The position numbers and the translations under genes are program-made. From contig NC_033626.1 of NCBI RefSeq assembly GCF_001540865.1, forward strand, positions 12,244,065 through 12,308,064: 64,000 bases of DNA, read 5' to 3'. Below the pieces are notes generated by a model. That model saw only the letters and a program-made list of their open reading frames with translations, ran no database searches and was not told the origin of the DNA. The stretch comes from Ananas comosus. Lineage: Eukaryota > Streptophyta > Magnoliopsida > Poales > Bromeliaceae. This document shows, in pieces, positions 11,236 through 21,924 of this stretch (its first letter is position 1; every line of letters begins with the position of its first letter).

Positions 11236-11355
11236 CGGCTTCATGTCGCTGTTGAACTGTACAACATCGGCGCAGCGGATTACATGCCATGATTTGTCCA
11301 GAGGCTTTGTAGCCATGTAAGATGTCATCAATCCGGCTAGAAAACCATCCTCATT
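11215..11355 (-). pseudogene. terminal exon resembling GT8 (GAUT-type) glycosyltransferase
   Basis: After an acceptor (TTTTGGCAG), a 47-codon frame runs to a TAG stop. It contains PLDKSWHVI and, further on, FNSDMKPWL. GAUT-type GT8 enzymes end with a closely similar pattern: a PLDRSWHV-like stretch, then a HYNGNMKPWL-like stretch. These are Golgi pectin galacturonosyltransferases. The spacing between the two motifs is shorter than in GAUTs, and the protein stops six residues after the second motif, where GAUTs continue. I found no other GT8 exons in the window. It may be a gene remnant or the end of a diverged GT8 gene. The motif comparison is from memory, so the family call is tentative. Confidence 0.45.
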
Positions 11356-12449
11356 CTGCCAAAAGAGCAGTAAAGCACTCAGATCTTTGAATTAGAAAAA
11401 TAAGGTTTCGCCGAAATATTCACAGCAACTCGTAAACTTAAAAAGGAAATGCTTTACTTTTCAAAATGCTAATAATAGTTAATCTCATTGGCTAAGTAAA
11501 TATGCCCGCACCTTTGTTGGCGGCAGCGATCATTGCCTCTATAATTTCTGGTAGATTGAGCTTCATTGTGTTAATCATTAAGCCTTGGTGATAAGGCTTG
11601 TATCGTGATGATATGATGAACAGTTGATCAAAAAAATTTGTTAAACAATAGACACAGAATCATACATAGGAACTATATATCTGATTATTCCTCAAGACAC
11701 ATATAGCAACAATTATTGATTTTGGTGCAGTATTAACTGACCGAACTAATACAAGAACAAGAGGAAGATTGTAGAGAAGACGAGAGTCATAAATCGTATA
11801 AGCAGTGAAGTTAAAAGAAGATCCTCATGAACATAGCAGCAGTAAAGGATGGCGGATAATAGTAATCGATGTTAGCATTACGAAAATACACAATTGTGAA
11901 CAATGACAATTGACTCAAAACTGATTAAAAGGTGGAATGAGTACAGATATAAATGATGCTGAGATTTGCAAGGAGTGGCCTCACCTAGCGCATGTAGTGG
12001 TGGAATTGCTGGGCTCCTCTTCGAGCAATGACGACGATGATGATGATGATTTGGATTACAGTTGAAAGGTTAGAAAGTTATTACAAAATGATTCATAGTT
12101 CAAATAAATTATATACATTTTTACCAAAATAAAACTCCTGGATTTCTTTGTTGCATTACTTTTAGTTCAATAAACAGCTTAAAATACAAACTCAACAGCA
12201 CAGTTGAACCTCCGAATGGGTTAAACTATAAAGAAATTATTACTTGTATCATGTTTATCCGCCACCATCACTTCTTCAGTCATAACTTACAGAAATACCT
12301 CGTCTCCTAAATCTGATACAGCAAAATCCTTCTTCCTAAGCACCTCTAGTCATATAATTGTAAGCCTCCTATATAGAGTACAAGGATTAAGCATCAAAGA
12401 GCTTGAAGCCGAGCCCCTTTTTTCCTTCTTCGTTCAATTGAGAACCAGC
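11356..12449. other. intergenic, no certain gene
   Basis: This AT-rich stretch contains a short (GAT)n run near 12030-12050. On the minus strand, 11500-11565 could encode a short peptide containing NLPEIIEAMIAAANK, but its phase does not join the exon at 11355. I do not call a gene. Confidence 0.35.
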
Positions 12450-12700
12450 TTAGCAATCCCGATTCTCATGCATTGGAGATACACCGCCAGTTTCTTGCGA
12501 CCAACGTGATGAACACGTTGCAGGACTGGCAGCAGAAGCACTCGCAACCACCAATTCTTGATGGGCAAGTAGTAATCACTTCCGTAAGCAGCAGGAGCAC
12601 TGTCGGAGTGCGCATAAGGAAATAATGGAGAAGCGCCTCAGGTTACGCTACAAAGTTCACTGGAGAGTGATTCTGGCCAGGTTGATCTTGTCTTTTCCTA
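12450..12700 (-). pseudogene. possible frame-broken coding remnant
   Basis: On the minus strand two protein-like stretches lie in different frames. The first contains NHSPVNFVA and then SPLFPYAHSDSAPAAYGS. The second contains HQELVVASASAASP and ends RDC followed by a TAA at 12450-12452. A one-base shift near the TACTTGCCCATCAAG motif (about 12560) would separate them. The composition is that of a Ser/Ala/Pro-rich protein tail, but I do not recognise the family. It could also be chance reading in a long 3' UTR. Confidence 0.25.
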
Positions 12701-12787
12701 TAATGCAGAAGATAGAATTAGCAATTGGATTATTACAAGAAGAATAGACTAATACTTCAGATGAAAATGAGTATTCAGAGAAACAAC

Positions 12788-13072
12788 CACTGCCTCAACC
12801 AGATAAGATGTGTTAGCAATATCGTCTTTTGATTCCTCTTGAATGATAATAGACTTTCCAGAACATGCGGTGATAAGTGCAAATTGCGGCTGCTCTTTAC
12901 CCCCAAAATACGTGTAACATCCTAAATTAAAAACTTATGTTGCCAACAATAATGTTCTGGAAAGCTTACTTTTTAGTAGTTTTTCTACCTTTCCTGTGTC
13001 AACTCTGACAAGTGGAGGCAAAGGGATAAGGACTGCAGTTTGAACCGCTTGAAGGATGAAAACAGTAGTTCT
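12788..13072 (-). other. two phase-compatible exon-like segments, unassigned
   Basis: The segments 13072-12989 (28 codons, ending VRVDTGK) and 12892-12788 (35 codons, containing QFALITACSGKSIII) are both multiples of three. They have usable AG/GT borders and join in frame. They lie downstream of SUV3 on the same strand. I do not recognise the protein. They could be extra 3' exons of a neighbouring transcript, or chance frames in SUV3 3' sequence. Confidence 0.25.
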
Positions 13073-13487
13073 CTGCAACTATCCTTCTAAATTAAATCCT
13101 CAGAACTATGGAAGTTTCATCCTTATTAACATTACACAGCACCAGTTCACAATTCTCAAGATAGATTTGGCAGCGAAGAAAGTACATTATCATACACGTC
13201 TGTATATCATGGCCCGGTTTACAGAACCCTGAAGAGAAAAGAAAGAGGAGACTCTTGGACATGTTAACAGTGAATCCTATACTCAGGTTTTTTAGGCTCT
13301 TTAGACGTGATGTTAAAATCAGATGATCCTTACCTTAAGTTTCTTCTACCTCTTCTTTATCCAAGTTAGAATTGCACGTCAGCCATTAATAAGTAATCGT
13401 GGAAGAGCAAAGTTAAAAAGAAAAAGAACATACTTTTTATGTAAAGATGGTGAATGAGTAACGAATGAATAGAATAAGTTGTAAGTC

Positions 13488-15787
13488 TTACGTTTGAAAC
13501 ACCTTCATAAGTGATCGCGGCCTTTCATACCCATCTTTAGCAACCGGTTTTACCTCCTCGTGATCATTCTCCTCATGATCATCCGCAACTTCTTCAGCCC
13601 TCGGCCTCCCCTGTGATCTCGACTCGGGCTTCCAGCAAGCTCTGGCAAGAGACTTCCCAAGCAAGTCGGCAATATTTGTTGCCATCGTCTCGGCCTTCTC
13701 AACGTAAGGAAAATTATCCTCCTTGAAGTGATGCGATAGCCACAGATACATCGAAAGAACCTGATGCTTTGTCTCAAGATCCAACAGCTCCGCGTCGTTC
13801 CTGGCAGAATGCTTCGGCATCCCCATCGCTATACTAACTGGGCGGTTCTGGCTATAGTGCGAAGCAAACCTTAACAAATGGTACATCGCCTTCGGGTCCC
13901 TAATATTAACCGGGGCAAAGCAGAAATTGAATCGATCTTCGAGAGAAAGTCCTTGCACTTTCTCCAACATGTTTGCTACTTTCTTAACACTTTCGTGATG
14001 ACATAAGAAGTACGACCCATCAAGACGGCAGTTATCGCGGAATTTATCTAAAAGCTCACAAAATGTAAGGTTTGCGAATTGCCCTGCGAACAGCTCCACC
14101 TGCTCGAAGAAAGGAAATAAGCCAACTTTCGTCACCTCCTGGAATGGCTGCTGCAAGCACTGAATCAGATACTCCAAATCATCTAAAAGAAAAGTGGTCA
14201 CTAGCCCATCGGGGTATATGCTACCCCTCCGCCCAGCCCGGCCCGCGATCTGCTTCACCTGGGAGGCGGGAACCAGCACCATCTTATCACCATTATACTT
14301 TGAAAGGGTATAGAACACCACCCTTCTGATATTAAGATTCAAGCCCATCCCGACCGCATCACTGGCAACAAGGACATCGTACTCATTGTCCTGATCATTA
14401 AACAAGTTCGCCTGCTGCCGCCTCGTCTCCGGAGGCAATGCACCATAAATAACGCAGCACTTGTGCTTGGTGAACTTCTCGATTGCCAATTTCACTTCAA
14501 ATATCTCCTTTCTTGAGAAGGCGACAATGCAGTCACCGGACCGGACGTTCTTTAAATCCCCCAAGAGGGTTTTTGCTTCGACTACGAGCGGCTTGAAGCG
14601 ATCGTAGCGGTTCACTTCCAATTCATCGCCGGTGTCTTTACATATCTTCCTAACTATTTTGAGGACACTGGGGTCGCCGCAGAGATGGATCTCGTCGGCC
14701 TTGAGGCCGAGCAGGGCTCGGGTCCAGGCGTACCCGCGGGTCGGGTCGGCCATCATCTGGACCTCGTCTACGACGGCGACCTCGTAGAGCTCGTCGGTGG
14801 AGACCATCTCGATGGTGCACGCCACGTGGTTGGCGAAAGGCACGTTCTTCTTCTCCTGCCCGGTGTGGAGGCTGCAGTAGACGCCGAGCGCATTGACCTT
14901 GTCGAACACCTCCATGGCGAGGAGGCGGAGCGGGCTGCAGTAGACGCCGTTCCTGGCCTCCATGAAGCGCTGGAGCGCGTTGTAGGTCTTGCCACTGTTG
15001 GTGGGGCCGCAGTGGTAGACGATGCGGCGACGCATCGCGCGGGCGAAGGGGAACCAAGTGTGGGGCCGCGTGAGGTCGGCGGAGTCCATGAGGGAGCGGA
15101 ACTTGCGGAGCTCGTCGGGGAGGTGGGCGAGGCAGAATTCGGAGAAGATGGGGAAGAGGAAGCGGTTCTCCGGCGCCGCAACCTGGGGGAGCTGCACACC
15201 GCGCTCGAGCGGCCGCGGCGGCTCCCGAGGCGGCTCGAGCCGGCGCGGCTCACCCTGCGGGAGCACTTCCACAAGGCCAGGAAGCGGTTCAGGGGGACCC
15301 GGAGCCTGGTCCGGGAGCGGGAGATGCAGGGACGGAGGAAGAAGGGGAGGCGGCGGGCGGCGAAGGCGGAGAAGAAGGAGAGGGCGACGAGGGGGCGGTG
15401 GCGCCGGGTGGAGGGAGAGGAGGAGGCGGCGGCGGCGGNCAACGCCGCGGCCTCGGGATCCTGTGCGGCGGTATCTGGATCAGGTTCTCCTTGCGGTGGA
15501 GAAGCGGAAGAGGAGGAAGAGAAGAAGCGGGAAAGGGTCCACGTCCACGGAAGAACGGGAGGAGGAGAGAGGGAAGAGGAGCAAAACCCTATCCCTAACC
15601 CTAACCCTGAACCGGACCCTGACGCTAGCCCTACGGTGGAGTGTGGGAGAAGCGAGGGGAGAGGAGGGGAAGAGGAGGAGGAAAAGGAGGAAGAGGATAG
15701 GTAGAGGAGTACCCTGGAGAGGGCGAGGCGAGAGGAGGAGGAGGAGGAGGAGGAGGAGGAGCGGGAACGAAGGAGAGAGGTGGCCAT
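13488..15787 (-). CDS. SUV3: mitochondrial ATP-dependent RNA helicase SUV3
   Basis: SUV3 is an Ski2-like NTP-dependent RNA/DNA helicase of mitochondria that works with the 3'-5' exonuclease in RNA turnover. An open frame from about 15270 to 13488 holds the whole helicase core: Walker A GPTNSGKT, the DEAD-box variant DEVQ, then [23 protein letters not shown] and [15 protein letters not shown]3-type C-terminal region follows, ending [14 protein letters not shown]. The last codons overlap a good donor (CAAAC then GTAAGA at about 13490), so a short 3' exon may follow. The probable start is the methionine at 15787, giving a Ser-rich, acid-poor mitochondrial presequence ([13 protein letters not shown]). 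That frame differs from the helicase frame; the switch lies somewhere between the N at 15439 and about 15165. The conserved region before [11 protein letters not shown] is hard to find here. Missing or mis-called GC-rich sequence is more likely than a true frameshift. Confidence 0.88.
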
Positions 15788-16961
15788 TGTTGGAGGTGAT
15801 GTCCCAGCGAAGGTGAAGTATTATTACTTATTATTATTAGGGTGGCGCCATGAACGAGGAAGAGGAGAGAGGAGAAGCGGAATTACTCTCGTCTTGGTCG
15901 AGGAGGATCGAGAGAAATAGGGGAGTAGGTTACAGGGGTGAGATCGTGAGGTGGGACGCAAATAACGGGCCTTGATAGGCCTTATTTGGAGCGGATGCTG
16001 ATCCGAAGCCCGTAAATGGATCTGTACAATCGAGGGCCCAATTTTTCCCTCGTCTATTCGGACCATTGCACAAATATTCCACGGAAAGTTGAGAGATATA
16101 AACTGCATAATAAAGAGTTTGTCAAAAAATTTTTGATATATTTTTATAATAAAGTAATATCTTGATTTCACCCTTGTTTCCTAACTTAGTCCTTGGTAGA
16201 GTAATAGATTCAACAAATAAAAAATAGTTGATATGCCATCAATTTTTTTCGAGAAATTAATAGCATGCTACGGTTTTATTTGTTTAGATAGTAAACTTGG
16301 CTATAAAGTAAGGCAATTAGGCCTATTTAAAAAGCAGAAAAAAAAAGAAAGAAAAAAAGAAAAAGAGTAGAAGATAAATACAATATTAAATATCCAGAAG
16401 ATTCAGAATTACGTTGCACAATATTTATCTGATAGTTTTCTAGACGTACAGATTTTCGCTAACAATTAATTGGTCTATGTGAGAGTTTTGCGAAAGTTTT
16501 CTCTTTAGAAAATGCGTCTATTTCGTCGAGTCAGATAACCCATATAACGGTTGTCACTGGCTTCCTCCACTGGTCTCCCAAAATATAAAAGCTGAATCAC
16601 AACCGTAAATTTTTTTCTCTATTAAGCATTAGACACTCCAGCAATGTTTGATATGATTTTTTTGAGCATGATTTTAATGTTGGAAACTGCCACGGGACTG
16701 ATCCATATTTTTGTTTGAGTCGCGAAGGAACCTCATCCCAATCGACCGCTCCGACGGTCGCGATTCCTCCACACGAACGAATCCTACCCGTTCGATGGAG
16801 TAAATCTGATCCGTAGGATCTAGGTTACCCTCGAGGGGACGCTCTTTTTATAGCCGTATCGGGTGCTCTCTCCCGCTTCTTGATCGATCGAGCGAGAGAG
16901 GAGGAGGAGAAGTAGACGACGAAGAGGAGGGGAGAGCGGCGGCGGCGGCGGCGGCGGCGAG
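15788..16961. promoter_or_regulatory. divergent promoter region SUV3 / RPL34
   Basis: This 1.17-kb spacer separates the two divergently transcribed genes. Next to RPL34 there is a TATA-like CTTTTTATAG at about 16844-16853, then a purine-rich leader with (GGC)n just before the start codon. Around 16248-16340 a segment (TAGCATGCTACGG then AACTTGGCTATAAAGTAAGGCA) resembles the 3' tail of the LINE at 24921, so a small 3' LINE or SINE remnant sits here. Confidence 0.45.
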
Positions 16962-18524
16962 ATGGTGCAGCGTTTAACCTATCGAAAGCGGCATAGCTAT
17001 GCCACGAAATCGAACCAAACTAGGGTTGTGAAAACCCCAGGTGAAGATCCTATCTCGTGTCCCCTTTCCTTCGTGTTACGATTCATTGGATCTTTCTTAG
17101 GTTTACTAGTGTTTCCTAATCCATCGATTCAATCGCATTTGGTGTGTTTCGTTGCAGATTTGTTTGAAACCGTAGCTTGATTCCTCAGCTGTTGTAGAAC
17201 CCTAGTTTTTAGCTTATTAGGGTTTTCAAATTTGGACCTATTAAGCATTTGGAGCTATAATATTGCTATTGATTGGAAATTGCAGGTGGGAGGCTTGTAT
17301 ACCAGTACACGAACAAGAGGGCGAGTGGACCCAAGTGCCCAGTTACTGGAAAGAGAATCCAAGGAGTAAGCAATCGAATGCGCTCTATCTTATCCCCATT
17401 ATTCTTAATTTGTTCCATTTACAATGTTTCTGAAAGTGGTCATTTATAAGATTGATTATGATGGCGTTATCTTATGAAGGGGATAGCTTTATCCCACAGT
17501 AACCTTGGCTCAACGTATATCTATTCTCCGCCTTGGTTTGCATTTGTGTTAATTTAAGTATGCTAATGCTAGTATAACTAACCGAGGTGTTCATCGGTGA
17601 TGATCGGCTCAGTCTAAGAGATCTCTATTCTTTATTATGTTTCTGTGAAGTGTACAACTCCATTTTGCTCATGCCATGTGTGTGTTTTTCTGCTTTGTCT
17701 AATAGTCTATGAAGTTCTAAGCATGTCCTGAAAAATGCACTTCTTTTTTCTGGGTTGCGAGCAAGATAACATCGATTTATTCATGTTATTTGCTATTGTA
17801 TTAAGAGATCATTCCAATCCATGCCATGCAAGAAGCCCCTGCCATGTTTCTCTTGCTCATTTGTCTTCTATTCTCGTCTACTTCCCGTTATATCCAAATA
17901 TGATCTTTGGTGAAATGCACATAACTGAAGGATCAGTTGGTAAGTTGAGTAATTGCGGGATAGGTTGGTAAGTTGAGAGTTCGTATTTCCTTAATACGCT
18001 TCTCTTTCTGTGTGGGGTCCACTTTTCAACTGGAGAGGTCTAAATCACATGATTTTTCTTCAATCTTATTCTCTTCTTTAACAACCCAAGACGTGGAATT
18101 TCTTTTCCTTTTTCCTTTTTTGGGGGGCACCGGAAATGGTTTAGTGAATGGCAGAGAATCCTTATATTGGAGAACTTTTTAAGCCACCTGTAATAGTACT
18201 CTTACTAGTTTGGAACCTTCTTTTATACTCGCAGATTCCTCACTTAAGGCCTGCGCAGTACAAAAGGTCCAGATTGTCTAGAAATCGAAGGACTGTTAAC
18301 CGTGCTTACGGAGGAGTTCTATCCGGAAAAGCGGTTAGAGAAAGGTTATATCATCTATCCATATTAGTCCTTTTGATGATGCCATGCGCTTTGTGTTATA
18401 TCATCCTTATATATCTCGCCTACTCTGCAGGATTATTCGGGCCTTTTTGGTCGAAGAGCAGAAGATTGTGAAGAAGGTTTTGAAAATCCAGAAAACCAAA
18501 GAGAAGCAAGCGGCAAAAAGCTAA
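16962..18524 (+). CDS. RPL34: 60S ribosomal protein eL34 (RPL34)
   Basis: Four exons, 16962-17040, 17286-17365, 18235-18344 and 18431-18524, join in frame to 120 residues, the normal eL34 length. The protein begins [20 protein letters not shown]. It contains [19 protein letters not shown], then [13 protein letters not shown], and ends in a Lys-rich tail ([10 protein letters not shown]). It is a structural component of the cytosolic large ribosomal subunit. Intron 1 carries AACCCTAG and TTAGGGTTTT near 17200-17226, matching the telo-box (AAACCCTA) common in plant ribosomal protein genes. The gene is intact, and intron 2 (869 bases) is the longest. Confidence 0.96.
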
Positions 18525-19099
18525 GACTATGGAAGAGAAGTGCAAAGCTTTGAAAGTCTTCTTTAGTTAGGCTTAAATATTTTTTTTTTCCCTGTGACAA
18601 TGATTAATGATGACTATTGGTTAGCTGTTGAGTATTGTTAGATAATTGCTTCGTTTAGAATGTGATTTTCTTTCCTGAAGTTTGTTTTCTAGTGTGTGAT
18701 TTTATAGCTACTTTTAAGTAATCCTTATCTTGGCAAGCAGAGTCGAGTAATTGTTTATAGTTTAAGCACCCTCTCCTTTTTTCTGTAGTGTGTGAGATAG
18801 TCTATGTTGGATTTAGAAGCTATTTTTAGTAATCACATCATGTAGCTACAGATGTTGTTCCTCGTTTGGATAGGAATTATACTATACTGGCTTATTTGCT
18901 ATGGGATGAACAATTAGAATATTATGACAAAGTATGAATGTAAGGGCCTTACCTGAACTATGGCTAATGTTGAAATGGTTACCTTAACTTTTATAAATTT
19001 TCGAGTTTTATCTATGTATGTCTCTATTAGAAATACTGTTATTATCTTTAACTCTTCTGGCGCTAGAGAGAATGGTGATATCTGCAGCTTCAAGACTCT
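18525..19099. other. 3' flank of RPL34
   Basis: This is the T-rich 3' untranslated region and intergenic DNA. I see no further gene before the GST remnant. Confidence 0.4.
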
Positions 19100-19464
19100 G
19101 CGGAGGCCAAAGCCTTCTCCCTCAGGGCGAGGGTCGAGCGAGCAACATCTCGTGGGGAACCAAGGCATCCTTAACAATCCCATGAAAGAAGCGGCACCGT
19201 CTCCCTCTCCAGTATATCCCTCCCGGCGATCTCCGTCAGTATTTTGAATCCTCCAGTGGAAGAGTCCATGAAGATGTCGACGAGGCCGGGGCTTTCGCCG
19301 TGAATGAATGGGCCCTTGCTCGACACGTCCTTTCGGATTCCGTCTTCTAATGTGTTGAGATGATCCGTGAATTCCCCTTGATAGCCTTTTCCTTGAACCT
19401 CTCCTGTGCTCCTTTTGATAGCATAGCTGCTGGGCACCAGCTGCATTTTAACATATATTTGCAT
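19100..19464 (-). pseudogene. glutathione S-transferase (tau-like) fragment
   Basis: The minus strand reads a C-terminal GST-like stretch: LNTLEDGIRK, then GPFIHGESPGLVDIFMDS and LTEIAGRDIL, reaching VPLLSWDC and a stop. Another frame continues with GLLRMPWFP near 19170, so the frame is broken. Tau-class GSTs have a similar pattern (FFGGESFGYVDI, then LLSW). There is no N-terminal thioredoxin-fold exon nearby. It is a decayed gene remnant. Confidence 0.5.
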
Positions 19465-19711
19465 TACCGTTTAGTAGATGAAAAACGTATAGCACTGCAA
19501 CTACAGGATGTTTAAATTTATCAGACATGTATTTTATCTGGGCCAAATGGGCCAACACAGCCATGAATACACAGCCCATTTCATGGCTGTCGTGTTATTA
19601 AAACTCAGCGGAATCCACCATTTTTTTTAAAAGAAGGTTTTGTCAACCTTAACTTTTCGTTATTATATGAAAAGTTTGCTAAATTTTATTAGGCTTTATT
19701 AAAAGATGCAA

Positions 19712-19788
19712 CTTTTTATGGTTCCAAGTCCTAAGTATGCTGCGACATGCGGTTTATGGTTCCAAGTCCTAAGTATGCTGCGGCGTAC
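19712..19788. repeat. 38-bp tandem duplication
   Basis: The unit TTTATGGTTCCAAGTCCTAA plus AGTATGCTGCG... occurs twice in a row, starting near 19712 and 19750, with few differences. Confidence 0.75.
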
Positions 19789-19805
19789 GGTTCATCGTTA
19801 AAAGA

Positions 19806-19877
19806 AATATACTGTTATGGTTGCTTGGAAGAGGCGTCTCAGGTGTTCGATGAAATGCCTCTGAAAGATATCAAATC
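19806..19877 (+). pseudogene. PPR motif remnant
   Basis: A short plus-strand frame reads YGCLEEASQVFDEMPLKDI, a typical plant PLS-class PPR segment (compare LFDEMPQRDVVSWN in the MEF9-like gene at 55932). A stop follows at once and no neighbouring repeats are found. It is a fragment of a PPR gene. Confidence 0.45.
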
Positions 19878-20443
19878 AGATTGAGAGGCTTTGTTTGCCG
19901 TAAAGGTGATTTTGTGTTGATTAAGGTTTTGTGGCAAAGGAAGTTTCTTTAGATCGGATCATTACGTCTAGGCTGAGTTGCGACAGTGGTCATCATGTTT
20001 TCTGATAGCAAAGTATTCTTCTTGGAATAGAGACACTTCCCTTTCTTAGTGAACTAAAATCTTCTAATCCGCGTTTGAATCATAATTCCTCGGTTTAATG
20101 TTTGTACTAACTCAAGTTGTTTCGAATTATCTTCAGTTATTGCTTATTGTACTAACTCACACAGCAATGACACGAGTACACGACATCCTTTAGAATCACT
20201 GCAAAAGAAGATGGAATCACACAGTTTAGCATCTTTTTCGTCAGTCTTCAAATGCTGCGAAACTAGCAACTGCGATAACTTTATAAAACACTCTTGTTAA
20301 AACTTCAATCTACTCGACTTATTCTTGTCCTAACCCTGTTAGCTTTGCGGTTAACAGTAATCTTCTTAACAATGTACATCTCACTCTTATGAACTGTTAA
20401 CAGCAATGCTAACAGATGAGGGGGGACTTGCCCAATTCGACGC
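19878..20443. other. 3' flank of the NAC gene
   Basis: AT-rich sequence in which I see no gene. Its right part is the 3' untranslated region of the NAC gene on the minus strand. Confidence 0.4.
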
Positions 20444-21924
20444 CTAATTGAGTATATAACATTCATTGGTTCCGTAGCTGGTTGACATCTCGGTAGTACA
20501 AGGGGGAGAATCCCATGACAAGTTCGATTTCCACTCATCAGAAAGATCCGAGGCCAAGTTGAAGGGGAAGCCGATTGTTCGATGTGTTCCCGACTGACAA
20601 CTGATCGGGTCGCGCGAATCAAAATGCTTCCTTGCGATCATTTCTTCCTCCCTGTTGGCTACTCTTCCGTTCATCTCGACCGGCAAGTCCGCCAACAATC
20701 CGTTGTTTAGCTGTTGGCTTTGTCCGATGTCAATCGGCGATGAGTTCAGAATCACAGGGGTCATATCTGTAAAGCACTTCGGATGTTGTGTCGGCATTTC
20801 AAAAGGAGAGAACATCTGCAATGTACTGTTGCTGCTGAATTGGATTGCAGGTGCGGCTTCTGCTCTGGATTTTGCGTTCTCGGGAGCAAACTGGTCGACC
20901 TTTGTAGCTTGTGCGGCAGTAAGTACATTTTCTGATCCACTAGGCTCGGATAGTAAAGGAATCCATGAATGAGATAGTGCTCTTTGTGCCGAGGAATTTG
21001 TTTTCTTAAAGATTTTACAGATAGCCCAGGAGTCCTGTTCATTGGACAAGGATAGTGCATTTCAGTATAGAAATTACGTCAGTTCAATGTTAACAGTATA
21101 AATATTGCCGTCCGTTTGGCAAGAAAGAAAATTTTGATAATGAACTGAAGTTGGAAAAACGGAAAAATATTTCGCTTTTCTGACTTACATTTGCTGAAAT
21201 GTTGCTGTCCAGAGGCCTCTTGGGCGGCAGAGAATCAGTAAGCGAAGGGAGCCTGAATTCATGCATCATCCAGTCCGTTTTGACCCCCCTCGCGGCTCTT
21301 CCTTTGTAGAAGACGAGTGACTTCTTCAAGCCAATGCACCTGTTTCCTTCAGAAGAGTAGATCGGCCTATCCGTTCCGGTGGCTTTCCAGAATCCAGCGC
21401 GCGTGACTCTGTTCGGCCTCGCGCTGTTCCGGTACTTGCGGTCCCGCGGACAGTAGAAGTACCATTCTTTCTCCCCGGTGGTCGCTAGCTCTTCTCGGTA
21501 CCATGGCCATGACATGAAACTTTTTGAGGTAAGTAGTGGAGAAAAACTCGACGACAATGAGAAAATCGACCTGTATCTTACATTTTGTATGTTTTTGTGT
21601 ACAGATCAAGTAGTATACAAATGAAACCTACTTATCCAGCAGAAGATTCTACAAGTAAATAGACTTGCTAAAATGAACACTGATGCATCAAAATTCTCTT
21701 TTATGTAGTTATGGAATGAAAAAAGAATGAGACAGTAACATACTTGCAAGATCCCATGGATCATACTTGTAGATGTCCAGTTGCCTGATCAGCTCAATGG
21801 ACAGAGATTTTTGCTGTACTTTTCTCTTCAAGTAAAACGCGACGAGCTCTTCATCGGTGGGATGAAATCGAAAGCCCGGTAACAACACTTCGTCGGACTT
21901 TTCTGCATCACTTCTCTCATCCAT
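20444..21924 (-). CDS. NAC transcription factor, FEZ/ANAC094 type
   Basis: Exons 21924-21744, 21490-21189 and 21034-20444 join in frame to 357 residues. The N-terminal NAC domain contains [19 protein letters not shown], then [81 protein letters not shown] and [11 protein letters not shown]. The C-terminal transcriptional regulatory region is Ser/Asn-rich and ends with [11 protein letters not shown] and [13 protein letters not shown]. The [18 protein letters not shown] stretch with the [20 protein letters not shown] block points to the FEZ/ANAC094 subgroup. FEZ itself controls root-cap stem-cell divisions, but this protein's role is not shown by sequence. The gene is intact; intron positions are those usual for NAC genes. 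Confidence 0.92.

Noticed and set aside
14685..15816. Long plus-strand open frames opposite SUV3
   Set aside because: They are antisense shadows of a GC-rich coding region, with Arg/Glu/Gly-rich nonsense composition and no motif.
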